The notes: generated from the letters alone by a model not told the origin. Positions 33,271 to 46,682 are shown, counted from the stretch's first letter. The stretch: 64,000 bases of DNA from Sporopachydermia quercuum (GCA_001599295.1 BCGN01000003.1:225148-289147); one strand, 5' to 3'. A program made the numbers and translations.

Positions 33271-34576
33271 TGTAATTTACCCGCTATTAGGCCTCAAAAT
33301 CTATTCTATCGTTCTACCGATAAGGTACCAACCGTACACAATGAATGCAGTAGCAGTAGCACACCAGCGGGTTCAGCATAAAATCTAGCGGTTGCAAGTC
33401 CGTAAATTTGCAATCCTTTTCAGATACAATCAATTGATGTATTCTGCTATTCAAAGTGATAATAATAAAGAAAAAATTGCTAATAAGATTGCTATATATT
33501 GTATCTTCTTTATAATAGCTGTTATTGCTATTTGATAGGAGGGAGAGGAAAGGCCACAATAAGGAATGAGATGTATTTTTAGCAAGCGGAGGTGAGTTGT
33601 AGATGGGACATGGGACAACAAAAGGGACATGAGAAAATATATTAAATGCTTACGTGAACAACACTTTTAGGAATTTTAGATTNTGTAATTGTTTATTACT
33701 TGTATTTTGATCATCTGGTCCGCCCTGCTCTGCTTGGCCCGGGTGAGCATGAAGGTTATTACTGGTAACTATGTGGAGTGGAAATAAATAGAAATATTAT
33801 TTATATTCAATTCAATTCAATTCAATACAATTGTTATTGTTAATGTTATATAAAAGATACCTGTTGAATAATGATGGGTCCGGTGCAAAAATTTGCCAAT
33901 GTGACAAAGATAATGAAAGGACAGCTTCTGAAACCTATTTGATCTCATTCTCTCATCTGATAGGAATACCATCATCAAACATGGTATCTAAATCGATATA
34001 ATTGACAACGTACCCAAACCTATAAAATAAAGCCATAAAATAAATAAGAAAAGAGAGAAATATTCGTAGAAAGCATAAAATAAGGTATAAAGCNTATACT
34101 AAATCACTAATAATACGAGACAATGAGAATAATAAAAACAAGGAAGAACTTAGAAAAACATAAATATAGAAGCCATGTGCGCAAACTGATAANAGCATAT
34201 GTGCATGTATTAACAGAATACATCGATTGCTATACTGTGATTGCAAGTTGATCCAAGCCACATCCAAGCCACATATCAAAGAAATAACAAACAACCAAAT
34301 GGAAATCAAAAGAGGACCAAAAAATTGGATAGCACCCAGATTATATGATAGCAAACCCATAAGGTAAGAATCAGCTCAATTGACACTTTTTGAGCTTTAC
34401 CATTCCGTACAATTGTATAAAGATTGCTCACAGTATACATGNATCAGAATGCTAGACGTTTTGATTAATAACAATAATCTAACCTTACTTTTCCTCGATG
34501 CCATTAGACACGTTCCTGCGATAATCCCACTTTATTACACTTTCCGCTGTCTCTGATNTGCTTGTTGTGCCTNCTT
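33271..34576. other. intergenic, VRP1 promoter / 3' side of PPZ1
   Basis: AT-rich. Contains an attca-unit run at about 33807-33831. The minus frame 33953-34360 (135 codons, hydrophobic) is the only long frame and is discussed in the findings. No RNA gene seen. Confidence 0.5.
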
Positions 34577-36697
34577 CTAACAGTCCCTTTCTTCTCTTCC
34601 CATCATTTTCCTGATTTGAGGCTTCAAGTTCCTCATTGTCTTTCTTAATGTCTGACTATCCATTGGCTTCAATAGTTCGAAACTACAAAGCAAATCTTTG
34701 TTCACACTCATAACAGCACCCCAGTTATCAAATTCTCCACAGTAATTGGGTGCTGAAAAGACTGTCACAAGCTTCCTTCTAGAGAAAAATTCATATCCAT
34801 CCTCAACAACCATATGAGCTCTACAAATCAAATCAACCTTGAACTTCCGACAGAATCTTGAAACAATTACTTTACCAAAGCAATAAGATACTCCACGGTC
34901 ATTCTCTCCCCATTCTGGTACTTCACCATCAGGATCGGACCATAATAAATCAGATAATAATCCAGTGTCAGGAATATCAGTTGGCCTATTTATTTTCCTT
35001 ACATCATCAAAATGTAATAAAGATGGAGATAAACCACCATGGACGCAGAAAATCTTTCCTGAAATCATTGCACATATTGGTAAAGTATTGAATACGTCCA
35101 CGAACAGTTTCCAGGTTTTAGTATTACATCTTCGCTTACATTCATCAAAGAAACCATAGACTTTTGTGACTGATGCACTTTCGTGGTTTCCTCGTAGCAT
35201 AAAAAAGTTCTCAGGATGTTTGATTTTGAAACATAATAGAAGCAAGATTGTTTCCAGGGATTTATAACCTCTATCGACATAATCACCCAAAAAAAGGTAG
35301 TTTGATTTGGGTGGAAATCCACAGAGCTTGAATATACGAATCAAATCATGGAATTGGCCATGGATATCACCAACTACTTTCACGGGAGCAGCAAGTTCTA
35401 AAAGNGTTGGTTGTGCTAAGAAGATGTTTCTTGCTTGATGGCAAATCGCTGATATTTCGTGTGGTTTAACAACCATCGTATCAGTCGAAGTTCCTGACAA
35501 TCCAACATCTAATAATCTGTCAATAACGGAATCAATGTCAACTGTGAGCCCCAAATGGTTGGAGAAACTTGAGGCGAAGCCTTTACTTAACTTGGACGTT
35601 GCTTGTGTGGCTTTATTATTTCCTATTCCTGAGCCTGAGCCTAGAGTGGAAATCATTGGCACAACAGGAGACGGTGGAGACGAATCTGAAGATTGGGATG
35701 GTGACGTGGAAGATACATCTGATAGTGGAGAAATATCTGGAGATGACAGCGGCAAGTCTTTTGTTCTAGATCTTCTGGATCCTCTGGATTTTGAAGATCC
35801 GTGGCTTTTTCGAGTTTCTGTTCCGCTAGCGGTCGAATTTCGGCTTTTCCACGAAGCTTCTGTACCGTTCTGAGACCTTCGGTTGTTCCGATTGGATTTA
35901 GATCCTTCTTTTTCATTGGATGGACTAAATAGTATGTCACTCTCATTTAATTCTAATATAGGTGACGGCAATGAGATTAGCGTTTCCGAGCTTTCACCGT
36001 CGTCGTCATTATCATTATCGGTAGCTTCAGGAATTGCTGCTAAATCTGGAAATACGAAAGAACTCTTGCTGTATTCTTCGGAGACTCCTGGGTGGTCTGG
36101 ACCATCTCCTGAAGACAAGGTCGAGACACTGCTATTATGTGCCTTCTGACTGATTAATGACGACTCTGATTCAGTCGAGCTCCCGCTTCCAACAGCAGAA
36201 TTTGCTCTCTCGTTTTCATTGGTCTCTTTATTGTAAGCATTTTCTAGCTGAACTAAAGGGTTTCGTGGAGAACGAGATTCAGTTGACTTGACGTTCTTTG
36301 CCTTAGATCTACTATGAGAAGCTGCCCATGGTGGAGAAGGCTTTTTGTTTCGACCATTTGGAGTATTAGATAATGAAATAGCCAGTCCTGTGGCAATGTC
36401 TCTATCTAGATCTTCTCTGAATGAAGATCGAGAAGAGTTGGCAAGTAAATATGGTGAAGTACTACTTGGAGACGACTTGGTTTTTGTATCGCCATGAGAA
36501 GATACAGAGTGATTTGGGGGTCTGTTTGACCCTGTGGTTTGAAATTTTAAGCGAGTACACCCACTACTACCACTACTATCAGCATCGTCTTCGCCTGAAG
36601 CAGTGGCGCCAGACGATGCTGAGTTAGCACCAGCTAATGATGGGTCTACAAGAGTTGAGACTGCGGAGGCGGCATTCCTAGAAGGGGTGTTACCCAT
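34577..36697 (-). CDS. PPZ1: serine/threonine protein phosphatase Z (PP1-like)
   Basis: Ppz phosphatases act opposite Trk-type K+ uptake and in salt tolerance and cell-wall integrity, and are held in check by Hal3. The 706-residue protein matches the family (692 in S. cerevisiae Ppz1). Residue 2 is Gly in [10 protein letters not shown], a good N-myristoylation signal. Residues to about 390 are Ser/Asn-rich and disordered. The catalytic domain (about 390-690) has GDIHGQ (near 441), [23 protein letters not shown] and the PP1-like [10 protein letters not shown] end. No introns. It could equally be called PPZ2, since yeasts outside the duplicated clade have one copy. A CACGTG site lies 144 bases upstream of the start. 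Confidence 0.94.
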   Translation of the reverse strand: MGNTPSRNAASAVSTLVDPSLAGANSASSGATASGEDDADSSGSSGCTRLKFQTTGSNRPPNHSVSSHGDTKTKSSPSSTSPYLLANSSRSSFREDLDRDIATGLAISLSNTPNGRNKKPSPPWAASHSRSKAKNVKSTESRSPRNPLVQLENAYNKETNENERANSAVGSGSSTESESSLISQKAHNSSVSTLSSGDGPDHPGVSEEYSKSSFVFPDLAAIPEATDNDNDDDGESSETLISLPSPILELNESDILFSPSNEKEGSKSNRNNRRSQNGTEASWKSRNSTASGTETRKSHGSSKSRGSRRSRTKDLPLSSPDISPLSDVSSTSPSQSSDSSPPSPVVPMISTLGSGSGIGNNKATQATSKLSKGFASSFSNHLGLTVDIDSVIDRLLDVGLSGTSTDTMVVKPHEISAICHQARNIFLAQPXLLELAAPVKVVGDIHGQFHDLIRIFKLCGFPPKSNYLFLGDYVDRGYKSLETILLLLCFKIKHPENFFMLRGNHESASVTKVYGFFDECKRRCNTKTWKLFVDVFNTLPICAMISGKIFCVHGGLSPSLLHFDDVRKINRPTDIPDTGLLSDLLWSDPDGEVPEWGENDRGVSYCFGKVIVSRFCRKFKVDLICRAHMVVEDGYEFFSRRKLVTVFSAPNYCGEFDNWGAVMSVNKDLLCSFELLKPMDSQTLRKTMRNLKPQIRKMMGREERDC

Positions 36698-38567
36698 TTG
36701 TTGGCAGGCGGCACAGGTGACGAAGAAATTGTGCGGATTGTATGGTTCTTTTAACAGTAGCCAGACGTAATCTTCTTCCTGCTTAGTATGGGAACAAGAA
36801 TATATCTGCTAGAACTGGTTGTACTCCTTACTTGATAGGTCACGTGGTACAAGAAGAAATCAGGATGATATAAAGGGGTTGAGGTTCAGTATGTTTGATG
36901 TTGTCTTTAACACGAGTTTGCGATTGTTAAGCTGTTTTGAATAATAAGTTTAAAAGATAAGGTCCGGTATATGAACTGTCGTAGTTGAAGAATAAATAAA
37001 AGGAGAAAATAGCAATCGGGTCGCCACAAGTCAGAAGTAATGGTGATGTAAAAAGGGAGACGAAAAAAAGAGGGAAGTTATGTTCGCAGAAGAGGATTTA
37101 GTAGAGAGGCTGAAAGGGTCTGAAATTGGGTGATAATTAGTAAGAAGGTCTGGTATGATGAGGGAATATCTAGTGAGCGGCTGTAGGGAGAATTGGCAAG
37201 AAAATTCTTGCTATGATGAATAGATTTTAATAAAGAATGGCAGCATTGAGAGTAGTAGCGGTAAAGTAATATATTTTGCAAGTTCCTCAAATCTCAGAAT
37301 GGATGAATTCCATGGAAAAGGAACTGTATATGACGAGCAGTGTTAGTAATGTTTAAGCATTACGTAATCAATAATAATTGTGGTGGTACGGTGTACTAAC
37401 TGGACTTCGCATTATGCTAGAGAAAAGTTTATTGCACAGGATCGGCTTGGTAGACCCTTGAATCTAGAGATAAATTTTATATCCTAATTCGGTTAGAACT
37501 GAAATCTAGGTAAAACCTTATTTTAAGCCTAACATACAAATGAGAAGAGAAGAGATCAATTGTCAGATGCTAGAGGGAATGATGATATCATAACATAAGA
37601 GAATTTTTTGGGATGTAAAGTGGTGAAATCAAAGATAAATGGTAGTTCTGGTGATGTACAAATTTTGATTTCGAAATGNTCAAATTTCAAGCTTTTTGTG
37701 GCAAACAACTAGGGTTAGGCAGCTATGTATGATATCTGAATTGAGAGACTACTAGCCAATTTCCACGTGACATGTGGCTGATCTCTTTCTCCTTCGGAAT
37801 GCATAATCTCTGCTACTGCTGCCATACGGGGAATTGTAAGAAAGGGAAAGAGATGTGGGCATATTTACCTTGCACAATTACGACTCGGAAAATTTCCTTT
37901 AGAAAGAGTTCACCTGTTTTTGCCTCGTTTTACTTGGAATTTACAATCAGTTCAACGGTCTAGATCTCAGAGTTCTAGTGATGTGTAGAATTNCCCCTCT
38001 TTTTCCTTCTTAACATGAGTATGCCCTTTGGCTATTTAATGTTAGTATCTTTAACCATTTCTATGATCAGAAAGGCTTATTTCTCTATCAACCACCAAAT
38101 AAATAAAATCCATACTCTTATTTCCTAGTCTGAATACTATTTATTCTATTCATCTTCCCCACATTATACTCTTTCGTCTCGTTATCTATCTGCTCATTCT
38201 AGTTACATCTCCAGAGTCCCCCTGTTGAATCTCAAGTCTCCTTTAATTAGTAATCTCCTGTATACCCTTCTTCAACTGGAGAAAATTGCAGGAAGTTCAC
38301 TTGGTGCTTTTCAGATTATCAGAAACCATCAATTCCATTAACAGAGTGTACTATAGTGTCTTTATTATTGCTTTCTAATACTTTGTTAGCTGCCTTTATG
38401 TCTTGGAAATAGCCTTGTAGTGATTTTCTTGTATTTGGTTTAAAGCTCTACCACGTTAGGACCGTTGTAAAGACACTTTTAACTCCTGATAGCACTCTGC
38501 TTTGTATCATAAACATTCCGTCTAGCTGATATCAGAATAATAATAAACAAAAAATAGGAGCAACAAA
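36698..38567. promoter_or_regulatory. divergent region PPZ1 / CBC2 with two CACGTG boxes
   Basis: CACGTG at 36841-36846, 144 bases before PPZ1, and at 37764-37769, next to a CCAAT at about 37756. Both are bHLH (Cbf1/Pho4-type) cores. No supported gene: plus frame 37772-37963 and minus frame 37078-37290 lack family signal. Confidence 0.4.
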
Positions 38568-39602
38568 ATGACGACAATTGCTTCAGCAGTAGAGGCTGGC
38601 AAACCAGAAATAATTAATTCAGCCCCTAGACTTGATGCCCCTAGTGATTATCTGATAAAGAAAGCAGTAAGTTTGAAATGCTCTCGCTATTTATTGGCCC
38701 CTGTTTAAGTATTCCTAATTTCCTATCTGCTAAACTATTTACTAACATTGCTATGTACAGCGAGACAGCAGATCGGGAGCAGAAGATCTGGCAAAAGCTA
38801 AGAAATCAAACACTGTTTATGTGGGAAATCTGTAAGTAATCATCCCTCTATTTGCACTAGTATTGGTATTGGTATTACTATTTTCCGTCTACTGACACAA
38901 TACAGCTCCTTCTACACATCTGAAGAACAGATCTACGAACTATTTTCTAAATGTGGCGAACTGGATAAAATCATCATGGGTCTAGACAGATTTCAACATA
39001 CACCATGTGGGTTCTGCTTTGTTCAATTCAAGAAACGTGGTGGTGCCTTGGCTGCAGTCAAATATCTAAACGATACAAAATTAGGTCGTAAAGCACTACA
39101 GATAGATTTAGATCCTGGTTTTGTTGAAGGAAGACAATATGGTAGAGGTGCATCAGGTGGTCAAGTGATGGATGAGTTTAGAACCGAATTTGATCCTTTA
39201 AGAGGAGGCGTTCTGCCAACAGCTGTTGCCAATGCCAATTCGCAAGGGTATCAAAGAGGTACAGGTGGTGACTATCCACCAGGGCGCAGAGGNGATTTTG
39301 GATCTCGGGGAATGAGAGGACGCAGGAGGTTTGCAAGAGGAAGATATAGAGATCGGGGAGGAGGCAGAAGAGGTGGTGGTTTCAACCGTGAGAGAAGAGG
39401 TGGTTATTCTGATAGTAGAGGAGGATATAAGAACAGACGACTATCAGATAATATGAATCGTGATGAAAATGATGGTGACGAAAATGCTGCAAGCTTCAGA
39501 AATGAATCAACAAATGATGGTAATGATGGTAANGAAGATTCATACTCTCCTCCAGCACCACCACCAGAAAATCGGGATGAGGATTTCGTTGATGAGAACT
39601 AA
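38568..39602 (+). CDS. CBC2: nuclear cap-binding complex small subunit (CBP20)
   Basis: Cbc2 binds the m7G cap with Sto1/CBP80 in the nucleus. Three exons, 38568-38666, 38761-38831 and 38906-39602, with TACTAAC or TACTGAC branch sites, give 288 residues. The RRM starts at [20 protein letters not shown], spanning the intron 2 junction in phase (codon split CT|C), and includes KIIMGLDRF and GFCFVQF with the cap-stacking aromatic residues. The tail after about 165 is rich in RGG/GGR motifs, then acidic and Pro-rich (PPAPPPEN). S. cerevisiae Cbc2 has 208 residues, so the RGG tail is long here. Confidence 0.95.
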
Positions 39603-40032
39603 TGTAAATAGCAGTTTGTGTAGTTTATTATGTAATAAAAGCTTATAATTGATAAAGAATTAGGAGTTCATGTAATTCTGCATGCAAATTAGTGATTGAT
39701 ACAACTGTAGATATTAATGGAATCGCTACTATGAGTATTGAGGTAAATGTAAATGTAAAGCAATAATTAACATTAAAATGTAAGCTGCTTATAAGAAATA
39801 GCCTCAGTACATAAACAAAGATTCCGTTCAAGTAGTTAGCTATATCAACAGGGAGCTCGTTCATTTGTCTATAAGGTACTATTTTCTTGTACTTTGCGGA
39901 TCATTGTTCCTCTTTCCACTAGAATATCTATATTTGATCTCATTTCCAAGCTCTGAAATATTACTATATGCCATTATAGTTATATATAAAAACTCTAAAT
40001 ACTTTTGTTCATATTCAGTCTAGATAGATCAC
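39603..40032. other. convergent spacer, CBC2 / FCY1
   Basis: Short AT-rich 3'-3' region. The minus frame at 39643-39864 has no support. Nothing else seen. Confidence 0.5.
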
Positions 40033-40836
40033 TTACTCTCCTATGTCTTCAAACCAAACTTCTGGCTTTTCTTCAATGAACTTCTTCATCAAAACTTTAC
40101 ATTCTTCATCATGGACATTAACTACAGGAATGTTCTTTAAAGCTAATACATCTTCACCTCCAACGAAATTTTCGTTTTCTCCCATAACAACTCTTTTAAT
40201 ACCATATAGGATGCAGGCTCCAGTACACATATTACAAGGGCTTAAAGTAGTGTACATCTATTTGATTGTTAGCAAGAGTGAATATCTTAGACTGGTTATC
40301 AGTAATAGTAATGCTCTACTAATTCTAAGAAAATGTCTTAGTATTCAGTACTAAACATTAGTCTCTAGCAAATCATCACTTACGGTAGCATTTTGATATA
40401 CCTTAGCTGGTAAACGGCCAGCGTTCTCTAAGCATGAGATTTCAGCGTGAAGTGTGGCAGAACTCTTTTGAACTCTCATATTATGACCTCTACCAAGAAC
40501 AATTCCGTCTTCAGAGATCAAAGCAGCACCAATAGGTATTCCTCCTTCTTCGTATCCTATAGATATTGATTAGTATGCTAGTCAAAGGGGTAGGATGCAA
40601 AGCACAACATGTCGAATAGTCATGTTGCTAAGAAATTTATCAGAGAGAAAAACGTTTTCCATATAAATACAGCGTTTTCAAATGATTTGTCTATTCTGAT
40701 CAAGATAGTTCCAACTATGTATAAGTATGCATCAATAAGACATACTGTGAAATTAGTAACAGTACCCCAATATTTACATACCCTTCTTAGCCTCTTCAAA
40801 GGCGATTTTCATTCCAAGTTTATCATCAAAACCCAT
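40033..40836 (-). CDS. FCY1: cytosine deaminase
   Basis: Fcy1 deaminates cytosine to uracil in pyrimidine salvage and is the enzyme that converts 5-fluorocytosine to 5-fluorouracil. Three exons on the minus strand, 40782-40836, 40384-40556 and 40033-40257, give 150 residues (158 in S. cerevisiae). Zinc ligands and the catalytic Glu are present: His55 and Glu57 (TLHAEIS), Cys84 and Cys87 (SPCNMC). The C-terminus WFEDIGE is identical to the S. cerevisiae form. Donors are GTATGT and GTAAGT; an ACTAAT or CTAAC branch site precedes each acceptor. The ATG that opens exon 3 (MYTTLSPC) is not a start but a Met at the exon border. Confidence 0.95.
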
Positions 40837-41904
40837 TTTGCAATATTATCTAATTAGTTGTATCAAATGATCAATTGAGTACTAAATTTAGATATTTAGT
40901 TTGGTTCTTCAACTATGCTTATTTATGCCTGCATATCTGGTACCAGTGAGCGAAATCAAACAGTATTATATTTCGCAATATGAATCACCACACCTAATCT
41001 ATTGAAAATATCAATTTNATAACAAACAGTTGCTTTATATACATACTGAACTTCAATTATTATAACAGTTCATTACTCATGATCGTTCAAAGTGAATGGA
41101 AGAAATATAATTTTTCTTCGCTGCTTATCATTGAAGAACGTTTATCTTTTTATAATTGGGCGTTTGATGGCACGAAAAAGGCAGGTGAAATCCATAAAGA
41201 ATATTAGGGTTTAAGAGGCTCTTCCCCAATTAAGTAAGCCATTAACGTTACTAGGAGATTTAGGGACTTTCAATTAGCTTTTACTGTAGGTTTCATGCAA
41301 AAGTATTATTGGTATCAATTATAGTAAAGAAATTCCGAGATTAATATGAGATTTAGTAGAAGATAAGATTTGAGGTGCATAGTAGTGCATAGTTTAAATT
41401 TTATAGCGAGAAGTAATAAACGAATAAACGAATGAATGAGCGAATGATGATATGAAGTGTTTATCAATTGAGCAATTGATAAAGATAAAAGGGATAAGAT
41501 GAATAGAGATAAATATGATATTTTGCATGGATGGCCGATATGGAGATAATTGAGTCTTTACTGTTGCTCTTGTCCGCTTATCACTAAGAGTATAAATCAG
41601 TAGTGGTGATGATCTTGCCCTGGCATATGTTGTTCATACATACTTCTCTTGGTTTGGTGTAAAAACAGTCGTAATAATGAAACTTCCAATTCAACATTAT
41701 ACACTTCTTCTTCCATTATCTATTGTGAATTATTATTTTGAAGTTATAGTACATGTTTGCTGTACTTTAAGAAAGAGCACTCTTATCCTTAATAGCTTAT
41801 TCTCTATGTAGTATATTCTACACATAAACATATCTCCAATATGTAATCATCATAATCTTCTTTGAACTCATATATATACATTTCCATCGATTGGAACCTT
41901 GCTC
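40837..41904. other. intergenic, FCY1 promoter / MED20 3' flank
   Basis: A minus-strand TATATAAA at about 41034-41041 lies 200 bases upstream of FCY1. Small aataaacg/aatgaatg repeats at about 41413-41446. No gene seen. Confidence 0.5.
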
Positions 41905-43461
41905 TCACACTTGCAAAGCTTCAACATATTGCCAGGCAGTATCCAGTATACTCCACTCAAATACTTCTTGGTCATTTAAACTAAACAAATTCTGCCTAGG
42001 AACACCGAAACATAGTTTCCCACCTGGTAGCTTGAATAGCTTGATAAACTTATATATTTGTAGAAAATAGCAGTTGCCATAACCTGGTAATAATTCCATT
42101 AATTCATCCAATACTTCCTTATTATTTCCTACATTATTATCATCAACAGATAATGACACAGGAGCACCTGGCTGTGGAATAAATGATATTTCAATAAGCA
42201 ATCCTTTGAAAGAGCCATTGATAAAAGTGTTTGCCATTCTAACTTGAAACTTCTGGCGTTGTCCATCTAATAAAACATCAATTTCAAATGTTTGACCTCC
42301 TTCTCCTTTGATTGTCTGCCTTAAAGTCCATAAGCTTGACATTTTATTCTGGATGATTGTTGATATCGTTGTAGAATCTCCAGTACTCATTCCAAGCCCA
42401 TCTAATGACTTTTCGCTAATAAAAGAGTCATAAAAAGGTTTACATTTCAATGGCGAGTCCTTTGATGGTAGCGGTATATCATGTGATGGTTTGAATGCAC
42501 TGTTCTTGGGTCCACCAGCGTCTCTGAATGGAATATTCTTGAACGATGAATCAATTGGAGCCAATGGAGTTTCAGGAGGCTCTTCAATAACAGGATACTC
42601 ACCAAATGATGATACACTATTACTTGAAGGCTTCCCGTAGTTTGTTTTCGAGCTCGATGTAGACAATATCTGAGCGCTTTTTGACACTCCCAATGGTGAT
42701 CTCCCATTGTCAACTAATGAAATGGACATTCGGGGATAATTAGAAAACGATAGAGTATAAAAGAACTTTTCATTAGGAATAAATGGTGTGAACAAATCAT
42801 TTGATCTAGTAAAATCCTGACCGAATCTTCCAATTGTTATTGCTGTTTTACTATTGGCAGGCCTCCTTTTAGTGGTTGGAGTTGCATTATCGGCAGCACT
42901 TTTACTAGCTGTTATTAAACCATTTCTCTTACCTCCTTTCCCTCCTTTGGTATTTTCTTCTTCTTCTTGTTTTCGTAGTTTTTCTGCACCGAGCTTCCTA
43001 TCACCAATGAATACATGTGGATTGAGTAATGGTACTAATGTTTCGCCCTGGACAAAACGTACATTTGTATTGTCTCTAAACAGCTTGAATTCAAAAGACC
43101 ATTTGCCTTTAGTATTAGCAAATTCATTGTAGAATTTATCCTGTATGCCTGTTATAGTAGACGGCGTTGCATCTGTTACATAAAGTACTCTATGATGAAT
43201 TAGTTAGTTAGTGATACAGAGAGTCTGTAAGGAAAGATGTTTCTGTGGTACTAGCAGTGCTGGATGATGGTATCCCCAAGAGCTATTGAATATCGTCAAT
43301 TGAATACGTATATTTACAAGGCTTCCAAGGTGTCCAACTATTGATAAACAACAGTATCAATAGATTATACTCAATGAAAGGTCACACGTCATCGCATAGC
43401 ATTCGATTCTAGACCTCAGAAATAGTACAATAGGATTGAACACTTACGCTGTAACTACCAT
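41905..43461 (-). CDS. SRB2: Mediator subunit 20 (Srb2), with a large internal insertion
   Basis: Med20/Srb2 is a head-module subunit of Mediator, pairing with Med18. Two exons: a 14-base first exon (43448-43461, MVVT plus two bases) and 41905-43189, joined in phase, give 432 residues. The N-terminus VLYVTDATPSTITGIQDKF matches the family VxRATPATLxE block, with WSFEFKLFRDN next. The Med20 core returns at IIQNKMSSLWTLRQTIKGEG and the protein ends DTAWQYVEALQ, like AYQYVxAL. S. cerevisiae Srb2 has 210 residues. The extra length comes from a basic Lys/Gly-rich insert (about 65-120) and a Ser/Pro-rich one (about 165-280), both without family parallel that I know. The first exon is tiny and rests on a clear GTAAGT donor. 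Confidence 0.85.
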
Positions 43462-44600
43462 TTCGACCAATGAAATCAACAAAAGTCAGACTTATCTGTA
43501 TGTCCATACATGGCTGAATTCTGAATGCCGAATCTCAATAATATAATATGGATTATAAAGAGCAATAAACATATAATGGATCCACTGCAAATAAGAGATA
43601 CGAAACAAGGTTGAGAAACGTTTGATTGAGTATTTACTGTGGTTTGAATTCAGAAAATGCTGTGAATAAGGTTTGAAGATTTTATGCAAAATTGACCTAT
43701 AAATATGTACAGTAATGCAATGTAATGTTTGTATTGTGGGCTGTTTCGACGAAAAATGTACATAGACGACTTGGTTTGGTGTAATAGAATAATTAAACTA
43801 TCATGCTATTGATTTCCAGTTATACTGAGTATTATTTGTTAACGCTTTGTTCAAATCACATAACTAGTTAACATTTAGCTGATGTTCTCTTCAACATTGT
43901 AACCTTTCATTTCAAGCTCCCTTTGCATAATCTTGCATTCTTACGCATATTTACTACCGACCAAGATTTTATATAATTAGAGCATACATTTATACGCACT
44001 ATTAGTTGATTTTTAAACATTAACCTATTATACATATGTTTATTATTTTTAGTTTTATACTTATAAACGTAAACTAACTTCAAAATTGAGAGCGAGAGAC
44101 TCAACAATCTCTCTATGGCATCACGGAGAGCATGTTTGATAATAGAAGTAGAATCTGCCTACAAAGGCGACCGTTCAGCTTCATCGTACCAAAATTTTTG
44201 AATACACAGGCCAGTTGCTTGATGTAAGCTCATTAAATATAACACGTTTCATCGTAGGCTTTTCAGCGTTTCTCTTAGAAGCTATGGTGACTCGCANATC
44301 GCAGTCTGTGCCCTTGGATGACGTGGTATTGGGAGACAGTGATTAGAGCAGAAAATCAACAGGAACGTTCCAGTAAATCACAATTGTGTCTCTTATATTA
44401 TTAGCTGTCAGCTGGATCTCCCATAGCGTTAACTCTCAGAATACCACCACTTCCATCTAAACCTACTGATCACCTCAGGCTAGTGACACCAAGGTAGTAT
44501 ATCTAAAGCTTTAACTATATTAGCATGGCTACCCTCGAACACAATGATTCAGTATCTACCCTTGCTGCTCATGCAAGGACACTCTCATTACTATCACATA
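43462..44600. other. intergenic, MED20 promoter / SPT3 3' flank
   Basis: AT-rich; frames at 43492-43689 and 43907-44107 (minus) have no family signal. Nothing else seen. Confidence 0.5.
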
Positions 44601-45899
44601 TCACATAATATTCGTCTTAACTCTAACTAAACCACCAGTGAAATTCCTCAATGCTTGTTTACCTTTCTTCACTCTTTGAAGTCGTCTAAAGGCCTCTTGT
44701 ATATGCTGTGGTGTCATTGGCCTAGGTGTATCATCAGGAGTTGCAAACAAATGATGTTTCCTTTTCCATGAAGTTGAGGTTGTGGGAACTCCATTGGGAT
44801 ATCCACTTGAAACTGCATTCTTTTTCTCTATTTCTTCTTCCAATTCCTTGACTTTCGACGCTTCTTCAGTTAACTTTCGTACTAACTCAAACATAAGAAA
44901 TCCTAGTATGTCAATGACATCATCTTGAGGTCTTGATTCAGTCAATTGGCCCATTCCAACCCATTCACGAAATCGTTTAGCTTTTCTGAAAGTGAAAGAA
45001 GCCTGTCTGCATTCACTCCAATGTACATATTCATCGGTTGTCATTCCCTTTGTTCTCTCGTCGTTTGTCTTTAAAAGCTGTAAACTTGCATATATAGCTT
45101 CAATGTCATCAGTATCTTCATTCTCTTCTTCTTCATTCGCAGTTTCTAAAGGAATCTCTGAAAACATAAATTGTAATTCCCAAGGTAAACGAACTTTTGC
45201 TTTCTTATATTTCATCATTTTCGCTCCATCTGCCAAGTTCGTTCCTCCCATACCACCAGCACCAGGTAATCCAGCAGCAGGACCTGCAGCTTCTTCTAAT
45301 AAATCTACGCCTTCCATTCCACCACCTTCTTGATCTTTTGCATTCTTTCGGACGTCTTTCCATGATAGATAAGTTCGTAGTCGGTTGATTTTGCTTTTGT
45401 CGTGCCTCATCAAAAACATCACGTCTTCTGTAGCAATTGATTTAGATCCTCTCATTGCAGCTTGAGTTGATGCTTGCAGTAGCTATTTGAAGAGCATCAT
45501 GTTAGATAATTTGTAAGCAATCACAATAACAGTAGCAAGATGTTTCAAAACTCAATAAAAAGCTATTATCAGCGAACTTTATGCCATTTTCTGTAATTAA
45601 CCTCAAAGGAAATGCAACAGTAATTGTAATTGCAATAGTAATACTTACAATATCAGTGACTTGTGATCTCACGATATCCTCTACCAGGCATGTTGTTTCC
45701 ACAGGAGGATCGGATGTTTCTCCAGAAACAAACATCATCTGCATAAATGTTAGAATTCGAATAACAGTAAAACTACACTTTTTCAGCATATTTTTATGAT
45801 TTTAGGTTATCACTGCTAAATAATAGTACCAATACTACTATTACCACCACTCAAACATACCTGTTGGATCTCTACTCTGTATTTGTATCGATCACTCAT
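44601..45899 (-). CDS. SPT3: SAGA subunit Spt3 (histone-fold, TBP contact)
   Basis: Spt3 links SAGA to TBP. Three exons, 45861-45899, 45649-45738 and 44601-45482, give 336 residues (337 in S. cerevisiae). Joined, they start MSDRYKYRVEIQQ then MMFVSGETSDPPVETT, the family opening, and continue into LLQASTQAAMRGSKSI of the first histone fold. The second histone fold is RKAKRFREWVGM with the region around DDVIDILGFLMFELV. Donors are GTATGT and GTAAGT; a CTAAC branch precedes exon 2. A low-complexity Gly/Ala linker (GGMEGVDLLEEAAGPAAG) separates the folds. Confidence 0.95.
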
Positions 45900-46682
45900 T
45901 CTGAATATCTGGATTGTAAGAGAGAGAAATACACAAGCTTTCAAAGAGCAATTGTGGTAGAGAAAGATGACTTTTCCCGATAATTATAATAACAGCAGAA
46001 TTTTAAATACTTTCTTTGACTTTAATTCTAAATAGAAATACCTTTTTGATCTGATGATGGAGAGATTGAATAGAAACAAAACAGATAGACTGAAGAATTT
46101 ACCGGAGATTATAACAGAGAGATGTGAAATATTAAGACAGATTACACTATGATTTCCGGAATGATAATGTTACCAGAACTGCCCTCTCTCATTTAAAGTT
46201 GACTGATCTGCAAGTATATGTAGTGTTCTTAATCTTGTTTTCAACGAAATAATTTATGCACTTAAGAGGGATGGTTACAATGCTTAACCAAATCAGTCAT
46301 AGCACAATTTCTTTGTGGTTTAAGACCAACAAAAAGTACTTTCTGAGTGACTATCGGGCTTAAAATATCCCTCTAAATGCCTTACTTTTCCTTTATATCA
46401 GTAGATGCTGGTTCAATTAAGTTTAACTAACTAGTCTATCAAATCCCATACATAACAAAATTAACGTTTCGTTTCTCTGCACTGGTACAAACCTTAATTG
46501 TATTAACATGTACATACCACTTAACGTCCCAGCTGCCGATTGATAGACTTCGTTCTTTTGTTCTTATCAAACAGGAAGGTTTCCTCATATCCATTAGAAA
46601 AAATGACGGTAAATCAAATAGAAATCCCTTGTTGATTAGAAATAAGGTCTAGATTCTCATTACACAGTTTGAATGAACTTCA
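45900..46682. other. divergent intergenic region, SPT3 / THI80
   Basis: AT-rich shared promoter with no clear TATA box or recognisable element; no riboswitch-like intron is seen before THI80. Confidence 0.5.
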
